NCBI GenBank assembly: GCA_950295325.1
Contig: OX485805.1
Location: 8,742,501-8,806,500 of the forward strand
Length of the DNA: 64,000 bases
Origin: Polytrichum commune
Taxonomy: Eukaryota; Streptophyta; Polytrichopsida; Polytrichales; Polytrichaceae
Direction: 5' to 3'
Shown here: in pieces, positions 33,708 through 45,295 of the stretch
Position numbering within the stretch: position 1 is the first letter of the stretch
How the letters are laid out: each line of letters begins with the position of its first letter
Program-made: the position numbers and the translations under genes
The notes under the pieces: model-generated
What the model was told of the DNA's origin: nothing
Databases searched by the model: none
What the model saw: the letters and a program-made list of their open reading frames with translations, nothing else

Positions 33708-34525
33708 AAGCTTCAAGGCCAATAAGATGTGCCACCAAAACAACTACAGCAACACAGACCTGCAATGCAAACCAACTTCATTGATTTGTGTTTTTAAATG
33801 CCTGCTCATATAAATGCAGGAGACTAACACGTGACGCCCCCAGCTCAACCCAGCTATTACATTAGCATGACAAGTGCAAACTTCTCTGCCGCCATCCAGA
33901 CAAATTTGAAAGAAAAATTTCCCTTTGCAATCAATCTATGATCCATGGCGCATGCTATTCATTTCACTGCTACAGTATGCATGAAACAAAACGACCAACC
34001 TGTATGCACTGCTACTGGCCGGAGATACACAACTCTTTTGCGACATGCTTTATATCTTCGCAAATCTGCTGAACATATCAAAATTCACATTACGCATCAA
34101 AATCTGCACTACTCGGGCTTTCATTTCCAAATCACCTCTAAAACGATAAAACAAACACACCACACCTTGTGCAACACATGCATAGCAAAGATCCATTTAA
34201 CATTGGCGTGAAGTAAGGATGCAAAACTGGTGGAAACAGCTTCCCGCAAACACACCACTAATAGATTGAAAGAGATGCATTTTCTGAGCAACTGTATATA
34301 TCCTGTCACTATGAGCTCAAATTTGCCTACAGGCATGTCAACATCTTTCGCTGTGGCACTCACCGCCCTAAATTTTCATCTTCCACGTATTATCACATAG
34401 CCTCTGTCTCTACAAAGAACCTGTTAAAGTAAGAATTACCCTTGAAGCTACTCTAGCTTCCGTCCATAGCCAACTTACCCACAAAACCAAGATGCCCGGC
34501 TATGGCTCCTCCACGTCAACATTCA
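33708..34525. other. Upstream region of the TNL gene, no gene seen
   Basis: Lies 5' of the TIR-NB-ARC-LRR start. A candidate acceptor (TGCATTGCAG, near 33760) may mark a 5'-UTR intron. Plus-strand frames here show no recognisable domain. Confidence 0.3.
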
Positions 34526-34529
34526 AGTA

Positions 34530-34930
34530 CATTCTAACCTCGTTAGTACGACACTCGTTCATACGACACCCTTGATATTACGACACATTTTTGCATGACC
34601 ATACTTTTTAGTCCAAAACTCCCTCTTTTATACAACTACGACACTCGACAATACGACATTTAGAATCTTTGTTGTGTCATATTAAAAAGGTAATTATTGT
34701 TGAAAAAATAATTCATCTATTTTATGTACATCTAAAGTACATCCATTTTCACTTGGGAACTACTTGGGAACTTCACTTATCATTGGGAAGTCAATGATAT
34801 TAGGGTTACTAGTGTAGGATGGACTTGGTTAGGGTTAGAGTGGCCTCCTTCCCATTTTTTGTCGGATTATGAACCTGATGATGTTTACAACATGGACAAG
34901 ATTGGATTATATTTTAGAACACATCCTAAT
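34530..34930 (+). mobile_element. 5' fragment of a pogo/Tigger-like DNA transposon
   Basis: After TA (34528-34529) comes CATTCTAACCTCGTTAGTAC with repeated TACGACAC, the style of pogo/Tigger ends. About 300 bp later one frame reads SDYEPDDVYNMDKIGLYFR (34866-34922). This matches the first-aspartate region (IYNMDETGL) of pogo-type DDE transposases, then stops. The right end was not found, so this is a truncated relic. Confidence 0.55.
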
Positions 34931-35738
34931 TAAAAATCACAGTAGACAAGTGTTGTTTTGAGTCATGTCTTTCATTGAGAAATATGACATTGCTAGAATA
35001 CACTAAAGGACTCAAATCCATAATCAATATGAATTTATGTATCAAAAAATCAAAAAAATAAACTCAATATTGAAGGAATGCAGCTCAATCTAATTTTTAC
35101 TTTTTATATGGACCAAAGCCAACACAAGATAAATTGCATCTTACATACAAACACAAAACTTCTGACCATAACTTATCACGCAACTTGCCGTACTATCAAT
35201 TTTCTTCAGGTCAGTAATCCTTTTTATAAGTGTAGTATGTTGCCTGGACAGCTTTGGGTCCCCCACTGCTTTCTCAGTTTCTTCTAAAAACTAGATAAGC
35301 GACATTTTCACAAACTCACACACCCTATCTTGGGGAAGAAATTGCAGCATTGCACAACACAGAATAACACCATTCCCCATATTGTGATAAAAGCATCAGA
35401 AAGATCCTCAGAAGTAAATTCAAACTATTTAATTTCACTGTTTGTAGGGAGTGATCTTTACGAGGCCACTTCCCCAACTTCGATTATTCCAGGGCCCTAA
35501 TGAACCACCTTACAGCAATGGTCGGGGAAAACCGACGGCTAGTTCATTATCAGCCGATGGATTTCCCCTCATGGCCTGTCCAAATTTCCAACCATCGGAT
35601 GGCAATCCAACTACAATTTCAATCCTCCAGCAATTAGTCGATGCACCAGAAAATGTCCCCGAAATGTAGCCGATTCTTCTTGTGAGTTACTAGATTTCAG
35701 CCGGAAGAAGTATTCAAATACTGGCCGATACCCGGGAA

Positions 35739-36470
35739 ATGGTATCAAGTGAAATTATAGGTTCTAAGTATCATTCTATAGACTTGATTCGGGATCCTTT
35801 GGGTCGTGACTTAGAGAGTGCTTTGGACTTTCAAAAAACTTATTTTGAAGCGGTTTGTAGTGCTTTAAAGGCAAGATTTGTTGTTAATGACATTATAGGT
35901 TGTTTTAAAATTCTTAATCCTTTACACATGCCTCGTAGACAAGTAGGTTTGGCTTCTTGGGGTGTTGTGGAGTTGAATAGGTTGTTGCAGCAATACGGTG
36001 TACAAAAAATGCAAGGAGTTCAAGTCCTTCCGCTGTTGGTGAATGCAACACTGTGCAAGCAAGAGTTTTTTGCTTTCAAGATACAAGGAAGTACAGAGTG
36101 GATGGATCTTACTTTTGCTTATGTATGGACATCAATTTCTTGGTCTCCATCTTTGAAAGTGAAGTATTCTAACCTTCTGATTCTTGTTGAGATTGCTAAG
36201 TGCCAATGTGTGAGTACTGCAACATGTGAAAGCTTAGGGCGTTTTCTGTTCAAAATGGTATTAAACAAAAATTTCGTAATTGAATGTCTACATCTAACTT
36301 AGAAAGTATGATGCGTGTTGGTATAGAAGGCCCACACAATGATTTTGATGACATTCTAACAAGTGCTCTAGATCTTTGGAAGGATGTTGCTAAGTTTCGT
36401 TATTTGTATAGCAATCCAGAGCGCTATTTGTCTGGGGCATCTGATGATGCACTTGAGGAAGTACCCTAAA
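35739..36470 (+). mobile_element. hAT transposase C-terminal relic (ZNF862-like)
   Basis: The frame from 35760 reads DLESALDFQKTYFEAVCSAL, later VKYSNLLILVEIAKCQCVST followed by ATCESLGRFLF. This is the hAT dimerisation block (usual form NLL..EI.L.QCVSTA..ERGFS). A one-base shift near 36270 moves the reading to NLESMMRVGIEGPHNDFDD and SALDLWKDVAKFRY, the usual tail of this family. The first DDE residues and the BED finger are missing. Dead relic of a DNA transposon or of a hAT-derived host gene. Confidence 0.6.
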
Positions 36471-37092
36471 CCTTAAAGTTTTTGAATTATGCAACTTTTC
36501 CATGACCAAATCCAATTGCTTCTATGAAGAATTGGGGACCCTTGGCCTTCAAGCGGTGAAGGCATTGCTAGGTTCAATTCCTGCCAAGGATATTAACTCT
36601 TCAAATTTAAAGTTTTGAACATGCCTTTCTTTTCACTTATTCAAGATTTTTTACTAAGAAATGATTTCTAATCAATTTTCATACATTTTTTAAACAATTA
36701 GTGCCGATATGAATTCCATTTAATCGGATATTGGCCAATGAAAATATGAAAATATAGGCAATTGGCCGATTGATTTTACAAAAGACCGGCTCTTGCCATT
36801 GTAAATTGGAAAAAACCCGACCCTTCGTAGCAACTACCGGCAATTAGCCACTAAGGCTTCAAAAACTTCCCGAACTCTGCCTTACAGATCTTATTAGTTA
36901 TAAAAAGGAACTCAAGAACATCTCAATTGTCTGTGCCATCAAGTTTATATAAGAGAAAGTGATGTAATCCAGGAACAGACCTGGGTCAGGTTGTTCACTT
37001 GAATATTGAATCGTGCAACAACATCCTGGACTTCTCTCTTTCATGCCGAATGACATATTCTATCCTCTGCAACAAGATACAAATTGGTCTAA

Positions 37093-37466
37093 GGGCCGGT
37101 TTACACTACGGTGGAGAAGTCCACCGGTCATGAAAAAAAGGGCGTTTCTCAATTGTGATTGGTCGAAAATGCAACTCTTGACCGGTGGGTGTTTACACTA
37201 GGTGAAGAAAACAATGATGATGAACTTTTCTCATGGATGATAAAATGACATGGCCGCCTACATGGCGGCACTTTTTGGAGTTGGGCTTCTCCGGAGGAGG
37301 AGTTTCTTGTCCGGCCTCAAGAGGCCGGAGAAGCCCAACTCAATAACAATATTTTATTGCCTTTAATTCTTCTCCGGCACATCCACCATTTGCCTCATAT
37401 AACCATGTCTTGGCCAAGCATTCTTGACCGACCGGAGGCCTTCTCTACCGTAGTGTAAACCGGCCC
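37093..37466. mobile_element. PIF/Harbinger-type MITE
   Basis: 374 bp with inverted ends GGGCCGGTTTACACTACGG (about 27 bp, one mismatch), flanked by TAA on both sides (37090-37092 and 37467-37469). A second internal hairpin (37276-37345, GAGTTGGGCTTCTCCGG and its complement) lies near the centre. The 3-bp TAA duplication fits PIF/Harbinger. Confidence 0.8.
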
Positions 37467-38208
37467 TAAGTTCCATACCCAAACCAAAAGTAAACAAGCT
37501 CAGTTATATTAATAGATTTCTTCATTTCCAGGATTACAAGCAAGGTAATGGCATGCTCAGTATACCTTCAATTGTCCATTCTGACTTGTTCTGCTTGTTG
37601 ATCTTGCGTGTGATTGATATTTGTTTATTGGGATGATGTTCATCTTGCAAGGCAATTTTAATCCATCCTGAATCGTCCCCTCGCTTCACATAGTCCCCGA
37701 TACTTGATGCTCGGCCAAGCAACTGCATACAACCGACCGACCTTGAGAGCAAGCTTCCCATAAGCAGCCATGGCCGGGGTGTCCTAACCCTAGAAAGTGA
37801 CGTGGTCGTCTCAGAGGCCGGCATTTCGGGAAAGGTCTATAAGCCTCCTCCTCGAACATCAACACAAGGGAAGGTTAAAAGTTGGAAGTTACAAAAGGAG
37901 CGTGTGGGGGCATTCACGGTTGGGGTACTGCTTTTGGGTGTCTAACGGAAAAAAGACTTTTTTAGATAACTTCACATGCTTGGTATGCTTAGATTTGTAT
38001 TGTGAAGCATATTTTGGATCATACCTACAATTCATACTCCATATTGAGTACACCGACAAAGTTAATTTAGAAGGAATAGGGTCATCTAAGATATCATTTT
38101 GATTCCTTAAAGGACATTTAGGATTGTTGTCTTAATTGTTCACCTTAGGATCAAGGAATGAAAAGGACAACAAGAATTAATCGAAACAATCCCAATTTTT
38201 TTCCTCAC

Positions 38209-38295
38209 AACACTATATTCGTTAATTGGAGACTTTGGAAAGTCTCAGAATAAATTGGACCCATAGTTTCGGATGTGAATATTGTGAACGTAGGG
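38209..38295 (-). repeat. Inverted copy of the terminal-like repeat
   Basis: Reverse complement of 18050-18135 with moderate divergence, including AACACTATATTCGTTAATT and GGAGACTTTGGAAAGTCTC. Only about 85 bp match; sequence on both sides is unrelated. Confidence 0.55.
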
Positions 38296-38299
38296 AACT

Positions 38300-40400
38300 G
38301 TGGAGTCTCCAAACCCTCATTGCGAAACAGGAGAAATGAGAGAGAGAGAGAATTGGACCAAAGCAAAGGTGAAACCGGCAGAGGAGGAACGCGAGCGAGT
38401 GACTGAGAGCCTGCCGAAGTTTGCTGGTGACTGGGAGGCGGTTAGTGCAAAGGAACTGGGAGCCGGCGAACGAGGGGACGGAGAGCCAGCCAAAGAGCTG
38501 AGATGGCGGGAGACAGACAGGTGGAGGACGCCGGACGACGAGAGCTCAGCGAGGCCGGGCAGCGGGTAGGAGGAGAAGACCCGGTGAAGGACCCCCCCCC
38601 AGGCCGGGTATTTAAAGGTCGCTAAGAAACCAAAGGGCGGCTGGGGGGAAAAGACACGTTAGGTTAGGGTTGGCTACTAGGATAGGACATAGTAGCTAAT
38701 GGTAAGAAGGGTAGCTACTAGTGAGAATGGTAGCTAATAGTGAGAAGGGGAGCTACTAGTGAGAGGAGAGGCATAGCTAGAAGCTACTTAGTAGATTAGT
38801 AAGTAGAGATAGTAAGGGAGTAGGAGGATGAACCCGTAAAGGAGGATGACTATTTTTGGATGAACTTACCTAATTCCATTACCGTCAATGAATGGGGAGT
38901 AAACTTTGGAATGAACGGAGGTTATGGATGAGATTAGAAGAGTTGCACTCTTGGCACATCTAGACGCCTAATACATGCCCGAATGTACCCCATTGACTGA
39001 TCTAAATTTAGCACGTGTCAGTCCTATTAATAAGATCTGGCAGGGTCGGATTTAGACTGTAATTACATACAGTAGCTAAAATTAGTAAATACAAACATTT
39101 TACATTGAGAAAAGACCTAACCGCCTAATCCCCATTTTCCTAGATCTCAAAGCCTATATAAAGGGGGGCACTTAGGGGCCCTATAGGACCTCATTCAACG
39201 CAAGCAACTCGAGGTGGCGGACTAGAAGACCGGTGGCTTACGAAGACTTAAAGGATTGAAATATATCCTCGTGGAGTTTTAAAGGATTGAAATATATCCT
39301 CGTGGAGTTTTAAAGGATTGAAATATATCCTCGTGGAGTTTTAAAGGATTGAAATATTATCCTCGGAGGCTTTCGGAAACTTAAAAGGATTGAAATATTA
39401 TCCTCGGAGGCTTGAAGAAGACTGGAGGCCCTTGATACTGGAGGCCCTTGAGATTGGAGGCCCTTGATACTGGAGGCCTTGAGGTTGGAGGCCCTGGAGA
39501 TTGGAGGCCGTAAGTTAGAAAACCATTACGGGTCAACGATTCTTGGCGTCCGAGGTTTAAAAGTATTGATAAATCCTTGTGCCCGGAGACCGAGAAGGAT
39601 TCGGAAGTTTCTCAAAATTTAGAGAATTGGAGGACTTATAATTAGAAGAAAGTGGAGGCATAAGGCCGTGAAACAAAAGATTGGAACTTAGAATCTTTTG
39701 AGGAAAACTCGGAAACCGTGAGTGGCGTTAAATTAGAAATTCCACAAAAGAAAAGGGACTTTGGAGAACTTACCTTTTGAAGAGCTTGGAGATAATATTT
39801 TCAAAGCCATTGCATAAAAAGGAGATCTAACATGTGAGGGCTACCTTGGAGTTTTGGTGATCATGGATCGAAAAGTATGAAGTGATTTACTTGGTGAAAG
39901 GCGTCGGATTTCACCATCATACCAAGAGAAGGACGAACGAGAGATGGCTACATCGAGCATTACTCAGAATGTCATCTCTAAACACACCTCTTCAAATGTA
40001 CTCCAAATGATAGCCTAGGAATTGCAAAGGAACAAGGACTTGAGTAGATATAGAACAAAGATTCATCCAAATTATGTGAACTTTAGGAATTGAGTAGAAG
40101 AATGAAATCTTATGAATATACTTTAGTGAGGGAGTATGATTGGACCTTCAAAGGAATTGTGAACTTATCATAAACACACATTCTTAAATGGATTAAGAAT
40201 CTTTTACGATCATTCAAACCATGAAAGATATTGTATGTATGAACGATGTTCTCCCTAAAAACACTTAACCTTGACATTAGGGTTTCGGGGAACATAAACT
40301 TAAAGATATTCGTGCTAAATGACTTAAGACCAAGGTATAATCGCCTAATCATTGTCAACAATTAAATTACATCAATATTAAAAAGTTAAAGCATTTTTTA
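38300..40400. other. LTR-like non-coding region with short tandem repeats
   Basis: Contains TAGCTACTAGTGAGAA-type repeats (38680-38790), a TATA-like CTATATAAAGG (39152-39162), four 31-bp units from 39250 (AAAGGATTGAAATATATCC) and GGAGGCCCTTGA repeats (39411-39510). No coding frame was recognised. The promoter-like signals and composition suggest a non-coding LTR-type element, but ends and target duplication were not found. Confidence 0.35.
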
Positions 40401-40799
40401 ACTACAAACAATGAGTGAGACTAAATACAATTTCTAGTGTAGTAGGTATGAAACATAAATAATAAAACTAAACACGGAGGTATGGGTTGAATTCATATGC
40501 TTATAATATCTTAGACAATATTGCAGATGAATTCAATCCTTCCACACATAGGTCTAAGCTTGTATCAAAACAAAACGAGTGGGTATGTATTGAATTTATA
40601 TCCCTCTTGTACATTAAACAACCTTCGGGAATAAATAAATCCTTCCACACCTAGGTCTGAGCTTGTATTATTGCCTATAAGTACTAGCAAAATGTTGTTT
40701 TTGTTGGAGTTAATTTTGTATGGTGACATGTATTGTTGTGTTAAGTACTCAATTATAGAATATCAATATCAGACCTTAAAAACCATTCATCAAAAGTAA

Positions 40800-42152
40800 A
40801 GGTTTACGGACGCGCGTCCATAAACTTGCATACCTCTAGTGCCATGGTTCGGTATGGCACCTAAACTGACATCATGACCATGTGACATGTAGAGTATGGC
40901 AACGAGACTGTAGTGTCATAGAAGTTTACGGACGCGCGTCCGTAAACTTGCATACCTCTAGTGCCATGGTTCGGTATGGCACCTAAACTGACATCAAGAC
41001 CATATGACATGTAGAGTATGGCAACGAGACTGTAGTGTCATGGAAGTTTACGGACGCGCGTCCGTAAACTTGCATACCTCTAGTGCCATGGTTGGGTATG
41101 ACACCTAAACTGACATCATGACCATGTGTCATGTAGAGTATGGCAACGAGACTGTAGTGTCATGGAAGTTTACAGAGGCGCGTCCATAAACTTGCATACC
41201 TCTAGTGCCATGGTTCGGTATGGCACCTAAACTGACATCATGACCATGTGACATGTAGAGTATGACAACGAGACTGTAGTGTAATGGAAGTTTACGGACG
41301 CGCGTCCGTAAACTTACATACCTCTAGTGTCATGGTTCGGTATGGCACCTAAACTGACATCATGATCATGTGACATGTAGAGTATGGCAACGAGACTGTT
41401 GTGTCATGGAAGTTTACGGACACGCGTCCGTAAACCTCAAACCTCTTGGTGCATTGAATCTCTATTGCTTTGAGCATGTCTGTTGAGCTAGTAATGAGGT
41501 ACAGAGGTTTACGGACGCGCGTCCATAAACATGCATACCTTTGGTGCTATAGTTCTGTATGACACCTAAAATGATATGATGCCCATATGTCATGTAGAGT
41601 ATGGCAAGGAGACTGTAGTGTCATGGAAGTTTACGGAAGCGCGTCCGTGAACGTAGAACCTTTTGGCGAATTGAGCCTTTAATGCCTTGAGCATTATGTC
41701 CCCAAATTTACATCACGTCATTAAACCTACTTGCGTTCCGTAACCTACATGTGTCATAGTACTAAAATTTGACATTGTTAAAACACAATAGAAAGCGTGT
41801 ATGTTATTCTCTTCAAATTCGTATTGTCGTAAGGCCTGGGTATACATGTAAGTGGCGCATGGACCTCTTGGTTCCCTAAACCTCTATGTCTTGGACAACA
41901 CTAACTTTTGACATACGGATGTTTACGGACACGCATCCGTAAACCTATGTTGTATAGTTTGCCAAAGCCTTTACGCTTGACATTGACCTCTCTGACCACG
42001 ATGAGATTTAAAAATGCGCGTTCATAAATCTCTGGTGTTTTTGTTGTCTGAACCTTTGCGCCGACTATCCACAAACAGATGTATCCGGATGCGTGTGTGC
42101 TTGCACTAATAATGTTGTTACATGGAGGTATACGGACGTGCGTTCGTATACC
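40800..42152. repeat. Palindrome array D, 122-bp period
   Basis: Eleven copies of a 24-bp palindrome with half-site GTTTACGGACGC followed by its reverse complement. They start at 40802, 40924, 41046, 41168, 41290, 41412, 41507, 41629 and 41921, then diverged copies near 42005 and 42127. The first six are spaced exactly 122 bp, with a conserved spacer (TTGCATACCTCTAGTGCCAT...). The array ends about 140 bp before the ATG at 42292. Confidence 0.92.
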
Positions 42153-42291
42153 AATATGTCTTTGTTTGCACGCCATGAAAGCCACTATTGTCCACATTGT
42201 GTTTCATTGACAATAAACGTTATGATCATCCATGAAATTTATTAAATGGGATATTTTAACATACTCTTCATTTGGCTCTCTTGTAGTGGCC

Positions 42292-42884
42292 ATGGATTCT
42301 AACGCCGGTGATAGTGCATTTGAATTGTCTTCGGAAGCATCAAGCTATGGTAGCGACTTTATAGCTGTCGTGGAACATGAAAATACAATTGGTGTCCCCA
42401 ATGACGATGATGAAATCCTTCCACCATGTGAGGGTTATTCACGGGAATAGTGGATTGATCTTGATGTTGTCCTAGTCCTTGGTATGAGCGGAGTTTTAAT
42501 GCCTTCACTATTCCAATTTTAGGTCGTCGATGCCGCCTCTGCTGTTGATTATTCCAAAGACTGTGGGTTTGAAGACGGAGTTGTGGGTAGCCCTCCTGCA
42601 AAGGTAGCAAAACTCAACTACACTCCATCTTCATCTTCATCTCCTCCGCAATGAGAAGCACGTTCGCAACCCCACGGTCGACCAGACGTCTCTGCATGGA
42701 GGAACTCCGAAATGATGTCCGGACGTTTACGAACATCCCTGTCGTGCTTGTATCTTATCCCATGGATGTCCCCAAAGCTCAAACCAACACCCCCAAGGCC
42801 AAGGTGCCCAACTTTTGGAATTATGTGAGCCCAAAATGGTGCCCACATGTGGTGATTAACTCTTCGAAATCAATTTTAGTTTGA
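42292..42884 (+). pseudogene. Truncated relative of the 14605 transposase-like gene
   Basis: From the ATG at 42292 the frame reads MDSNAGDSAFELSSEASSYG, and later ILPPCEGYSRE-stop-WIDLDVVLV. This matches MDMGDSAFELSTNASSS and CAGFGREQWVDLDVILV of the 14605 gene. An in-frame TAG at 42448-42450 and later frame changes break it. Only the N-terminal part is recognisable, and the DDE core is absent. A TTGTAG acceptor just before the ATG suggests a 5'-UTR intron. Like its relative, it follows a palindrome array. Confidence 0.65.
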
Positions 42885-42889
42885 CTTTG

Positions 42890-44140
42890 ATGTGTTATGG
42901 TTATTCACAAAACATAAAAAGAGTGAAGTGTGGTTTGGATTTAAGTTTAGGCATTAGAATGTGTTGTGTAGTTATTTCAAGGTTTGATTTCAATAAGAGG
43001 ATGCCTTGATTATGTGAGTAGGGGGTAAAGTGAGGCAAGGTGAGTTCCGCGGGTTAAATGCCCACTTTTGGATCCACTTTGTTAGTTTAAGAAGAAGGAA
43101 GCTTGGTGGAAGGGGATTAGTCCCTACTTTGGAGGAGAGGGTTAAAGGATTGTGATTGGAGGTGCTAATCCTCTCACCCTATCCTCACCTCTCTCTCCCT
43201 CTCTCCCTCTCTCCCTCTTTGCTACTTAAGGTGTTTTTTCTCTCATTTGCCTCTCTCTCCATCAAGCGCTCTCAAGGGAGCAAGCTCTCAAGAGCTTGAG
43301 CCACGTGTGTGGGACATTAGTTTTTAGTGAATTTAAGTAGTTAAGCTCTTTCTCCCAATACCTCCCAAGTGAGTGAGCTCTTAGAGCTAAGATTGCACGT
43401 AGTGATTAGGTAGTAGTTAGTGAAAGTAGTGTGTTAGATTAGTTCATGAGTTAGGAGCAAGGAAAAGAAAAGAAAAAAAGAAGGAAAGACAACAAAAAAT
43501 GATTTAAAACAAATCTTTGATTAGTGATTAGAGGGGTTGTATTAAGGGTAGCTAGTAGCTGGAGTTACTACATAATTACTAGAACTGTGTGGGATTAGCT
43601 GTTGGAACCATTTACGACTGGAGGGATTAACTGTTGGACCCAGCTGCACTTGTGAAGATTAGCTGCTGGGCAGCAGCTACAACTGAAGGGGTTAACTGTT
43701 GGAACCCAGCTGCACTTGTGTGATTAGCTGTTGGGCAGCAGCTACGACTGAAGGGGTTAACTGCTGGAACCCAGCTGCACTTGTGAGATTAGCTGCTGGA
43801 ACCATTTACGACTGGAGGGATTAATTGCTGGACCTAGCTGCACTTGTGAGACTAGCTGCTGGGCAGCAGCTACGACTGAAGGGGTTAACTGCTGGAACCC
43901 AACTGCACTTGTGAGATTAGCTGCTGGGCAGCAGCTACGACTGGAGGGATTAACGGCTGGGACCAGTTGCGACTTATGAGATTAGTTGCTGGGCAGCAGC
44001 TGCGGTTGGTTGAGATTAGTTGTGGTTTAGCAAGTTAATATTAATGTTGTGTAGAGGGAACCACTAAACCACCCAATAGGGTGTTAGACAATTGTAGACT
44101 AAAATAGTTCTTAGACAAGTGTTAAGCAATAGAATAGGCA
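42890..44140. other. LTR-like non-coding region
   Basis: GA/CT-rich sequence (43130-43330, CTCTCTCCCTCTCTC), then TAGTAGTTAGTG-type sequence (43370-43610), with no coding frame. Composition resembles 7740-8290 (inverted) and 38640-38880. It may be an insertion that truncated the 42292 gene. Ends not defined. Confidence 0.3.
43590..44010. repeat. Minisatellite, about 80-95 bp units
   Basis: Five or so units built from GATTAGCTGCTGGGCAGCAG, CTACGACTGAAGGGGTTAAC and CCCAGCTGCACTTGTG. Some units replace the second block with CCATTTACGACTGGAGGG, so lengths vary. Confidence 0.75.
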
Positions 44141-44649
44141 AGGTGTGTGGAGCCTCATGTGATTGAATGTAACATTGACTATAGAGTAAAGTGTTTTTCA
44201 ACACTTGCACCTATCGTTCAAAATAACTTACTTGCATTATTAATGGAGAATGTGAAGGACTCTTGCAATGGCAAGAAAAATGGGGTGAAGATCAAAAGAA
44301 TGAGGGGAATGTCCGTAAGGGCATGTGCGGCTAAAGCCGCGGGTTGGACTCTTGAGAAAGCCAACTCTAGCACAAGCCAAGAGGCCAACATTAATAAAGT
44401 AAAATGAGTGAAACAATACATGTTCATTTGGACATGAAAATCACCTTGCACATGGTTCAATGTTGTAATAGATAAATGTGATTCTCAAAGTCATCACCCG
44501 GACTAGGACGCTTAAGGGTGGTGGATTTGGCCTCACACCTTCTAAAATTTTTCTTTGATGATTTCCATGTATTAGTGCATTTCCGTTTCTTGGGTTTTCG
44601 AACTTGCATCTGTAATTGCGCCCACTTATACTAACCCTCTTCATTATAT

Positions 44650-45020
44650 AAATTTATGGTCGTTGTTTCAGACCCCACTGTACTCGAATGTGGGCCGTTC
44701 ATTCTCGACTTCGTCATTAGATAGGAGAACCCTAAAGATTGCTTCTTGCGAGTCCGATCATTGTTTGGCGCTTCGGAGGAGTGCAAAACATTCGGTTTCG
44801 CAAACGCATTCGTATTCCACTTACAATACCACATCCCACAATTTGGTAGCCGGTCGGCAAATATAAACGAATGGCACATATTCCGGACCAATGAACAAAC
44901 AAGGTTAGAGCTGCAGATCCGAGATCTTCAGAGCCATGGAGGCCATTAAAACAGAAGAAAATGAAACGGCTGCAAAGGCTAATATTGCAAAAATAAAAGT
45001 AGTACGTTGTATTGATGATC
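44650..45020 (+). other. Possible exon remnants of unknown origin
   Basis: A candidate acceptor (GTTGTTTCAG, ending 44672) is followed by overlapping short frames such as NVGRSFSTSSLDRRTLK. A later frame, FRAMEAIKTEENETAAKA, ends DDPDI-stop near 45031. No domain recognised. They may be 3' parts of the element whose start is at 42292. Confidence 0.25.
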
Positions 45021-45295
45021 CAGACATATAGGTCATATCGACATACAATTAGTTGTCGCATGTACTGGTTGGTGATTGATTATATTTTAAGGACTTTGGC
45101 CCAAATATTGGATATTCCATTTGTATTTTGTATTTCAACCGTATTCAATAAATATGATACCAATTTTGTATATGCAAATATTTTTATATATCCCATTTTT
45201 TATTTTCGGTATGTATAATTGCATGCATTTGAGTCTCATAACTGTATCCAAAATTGGGAACATAGCATGTTTATAGTCTATTCCTTCCTACACAT

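Noticed and set aside
38300-38569. Glu/Arg-rich plus-strand frame of 89 codons
   Set aside because: GA-rich low-complexity DNA gives open frames by chance. It lies in an LTR-like non-coding region with no recognised domain.
40800-41440. Regularly spaced palindromes that look like a CRISPR array
   Set aside because: Spacers are near-identical copies (122-bp period) rather than unique sequences, and the genome is plant nuclear DNA with no cas genes.
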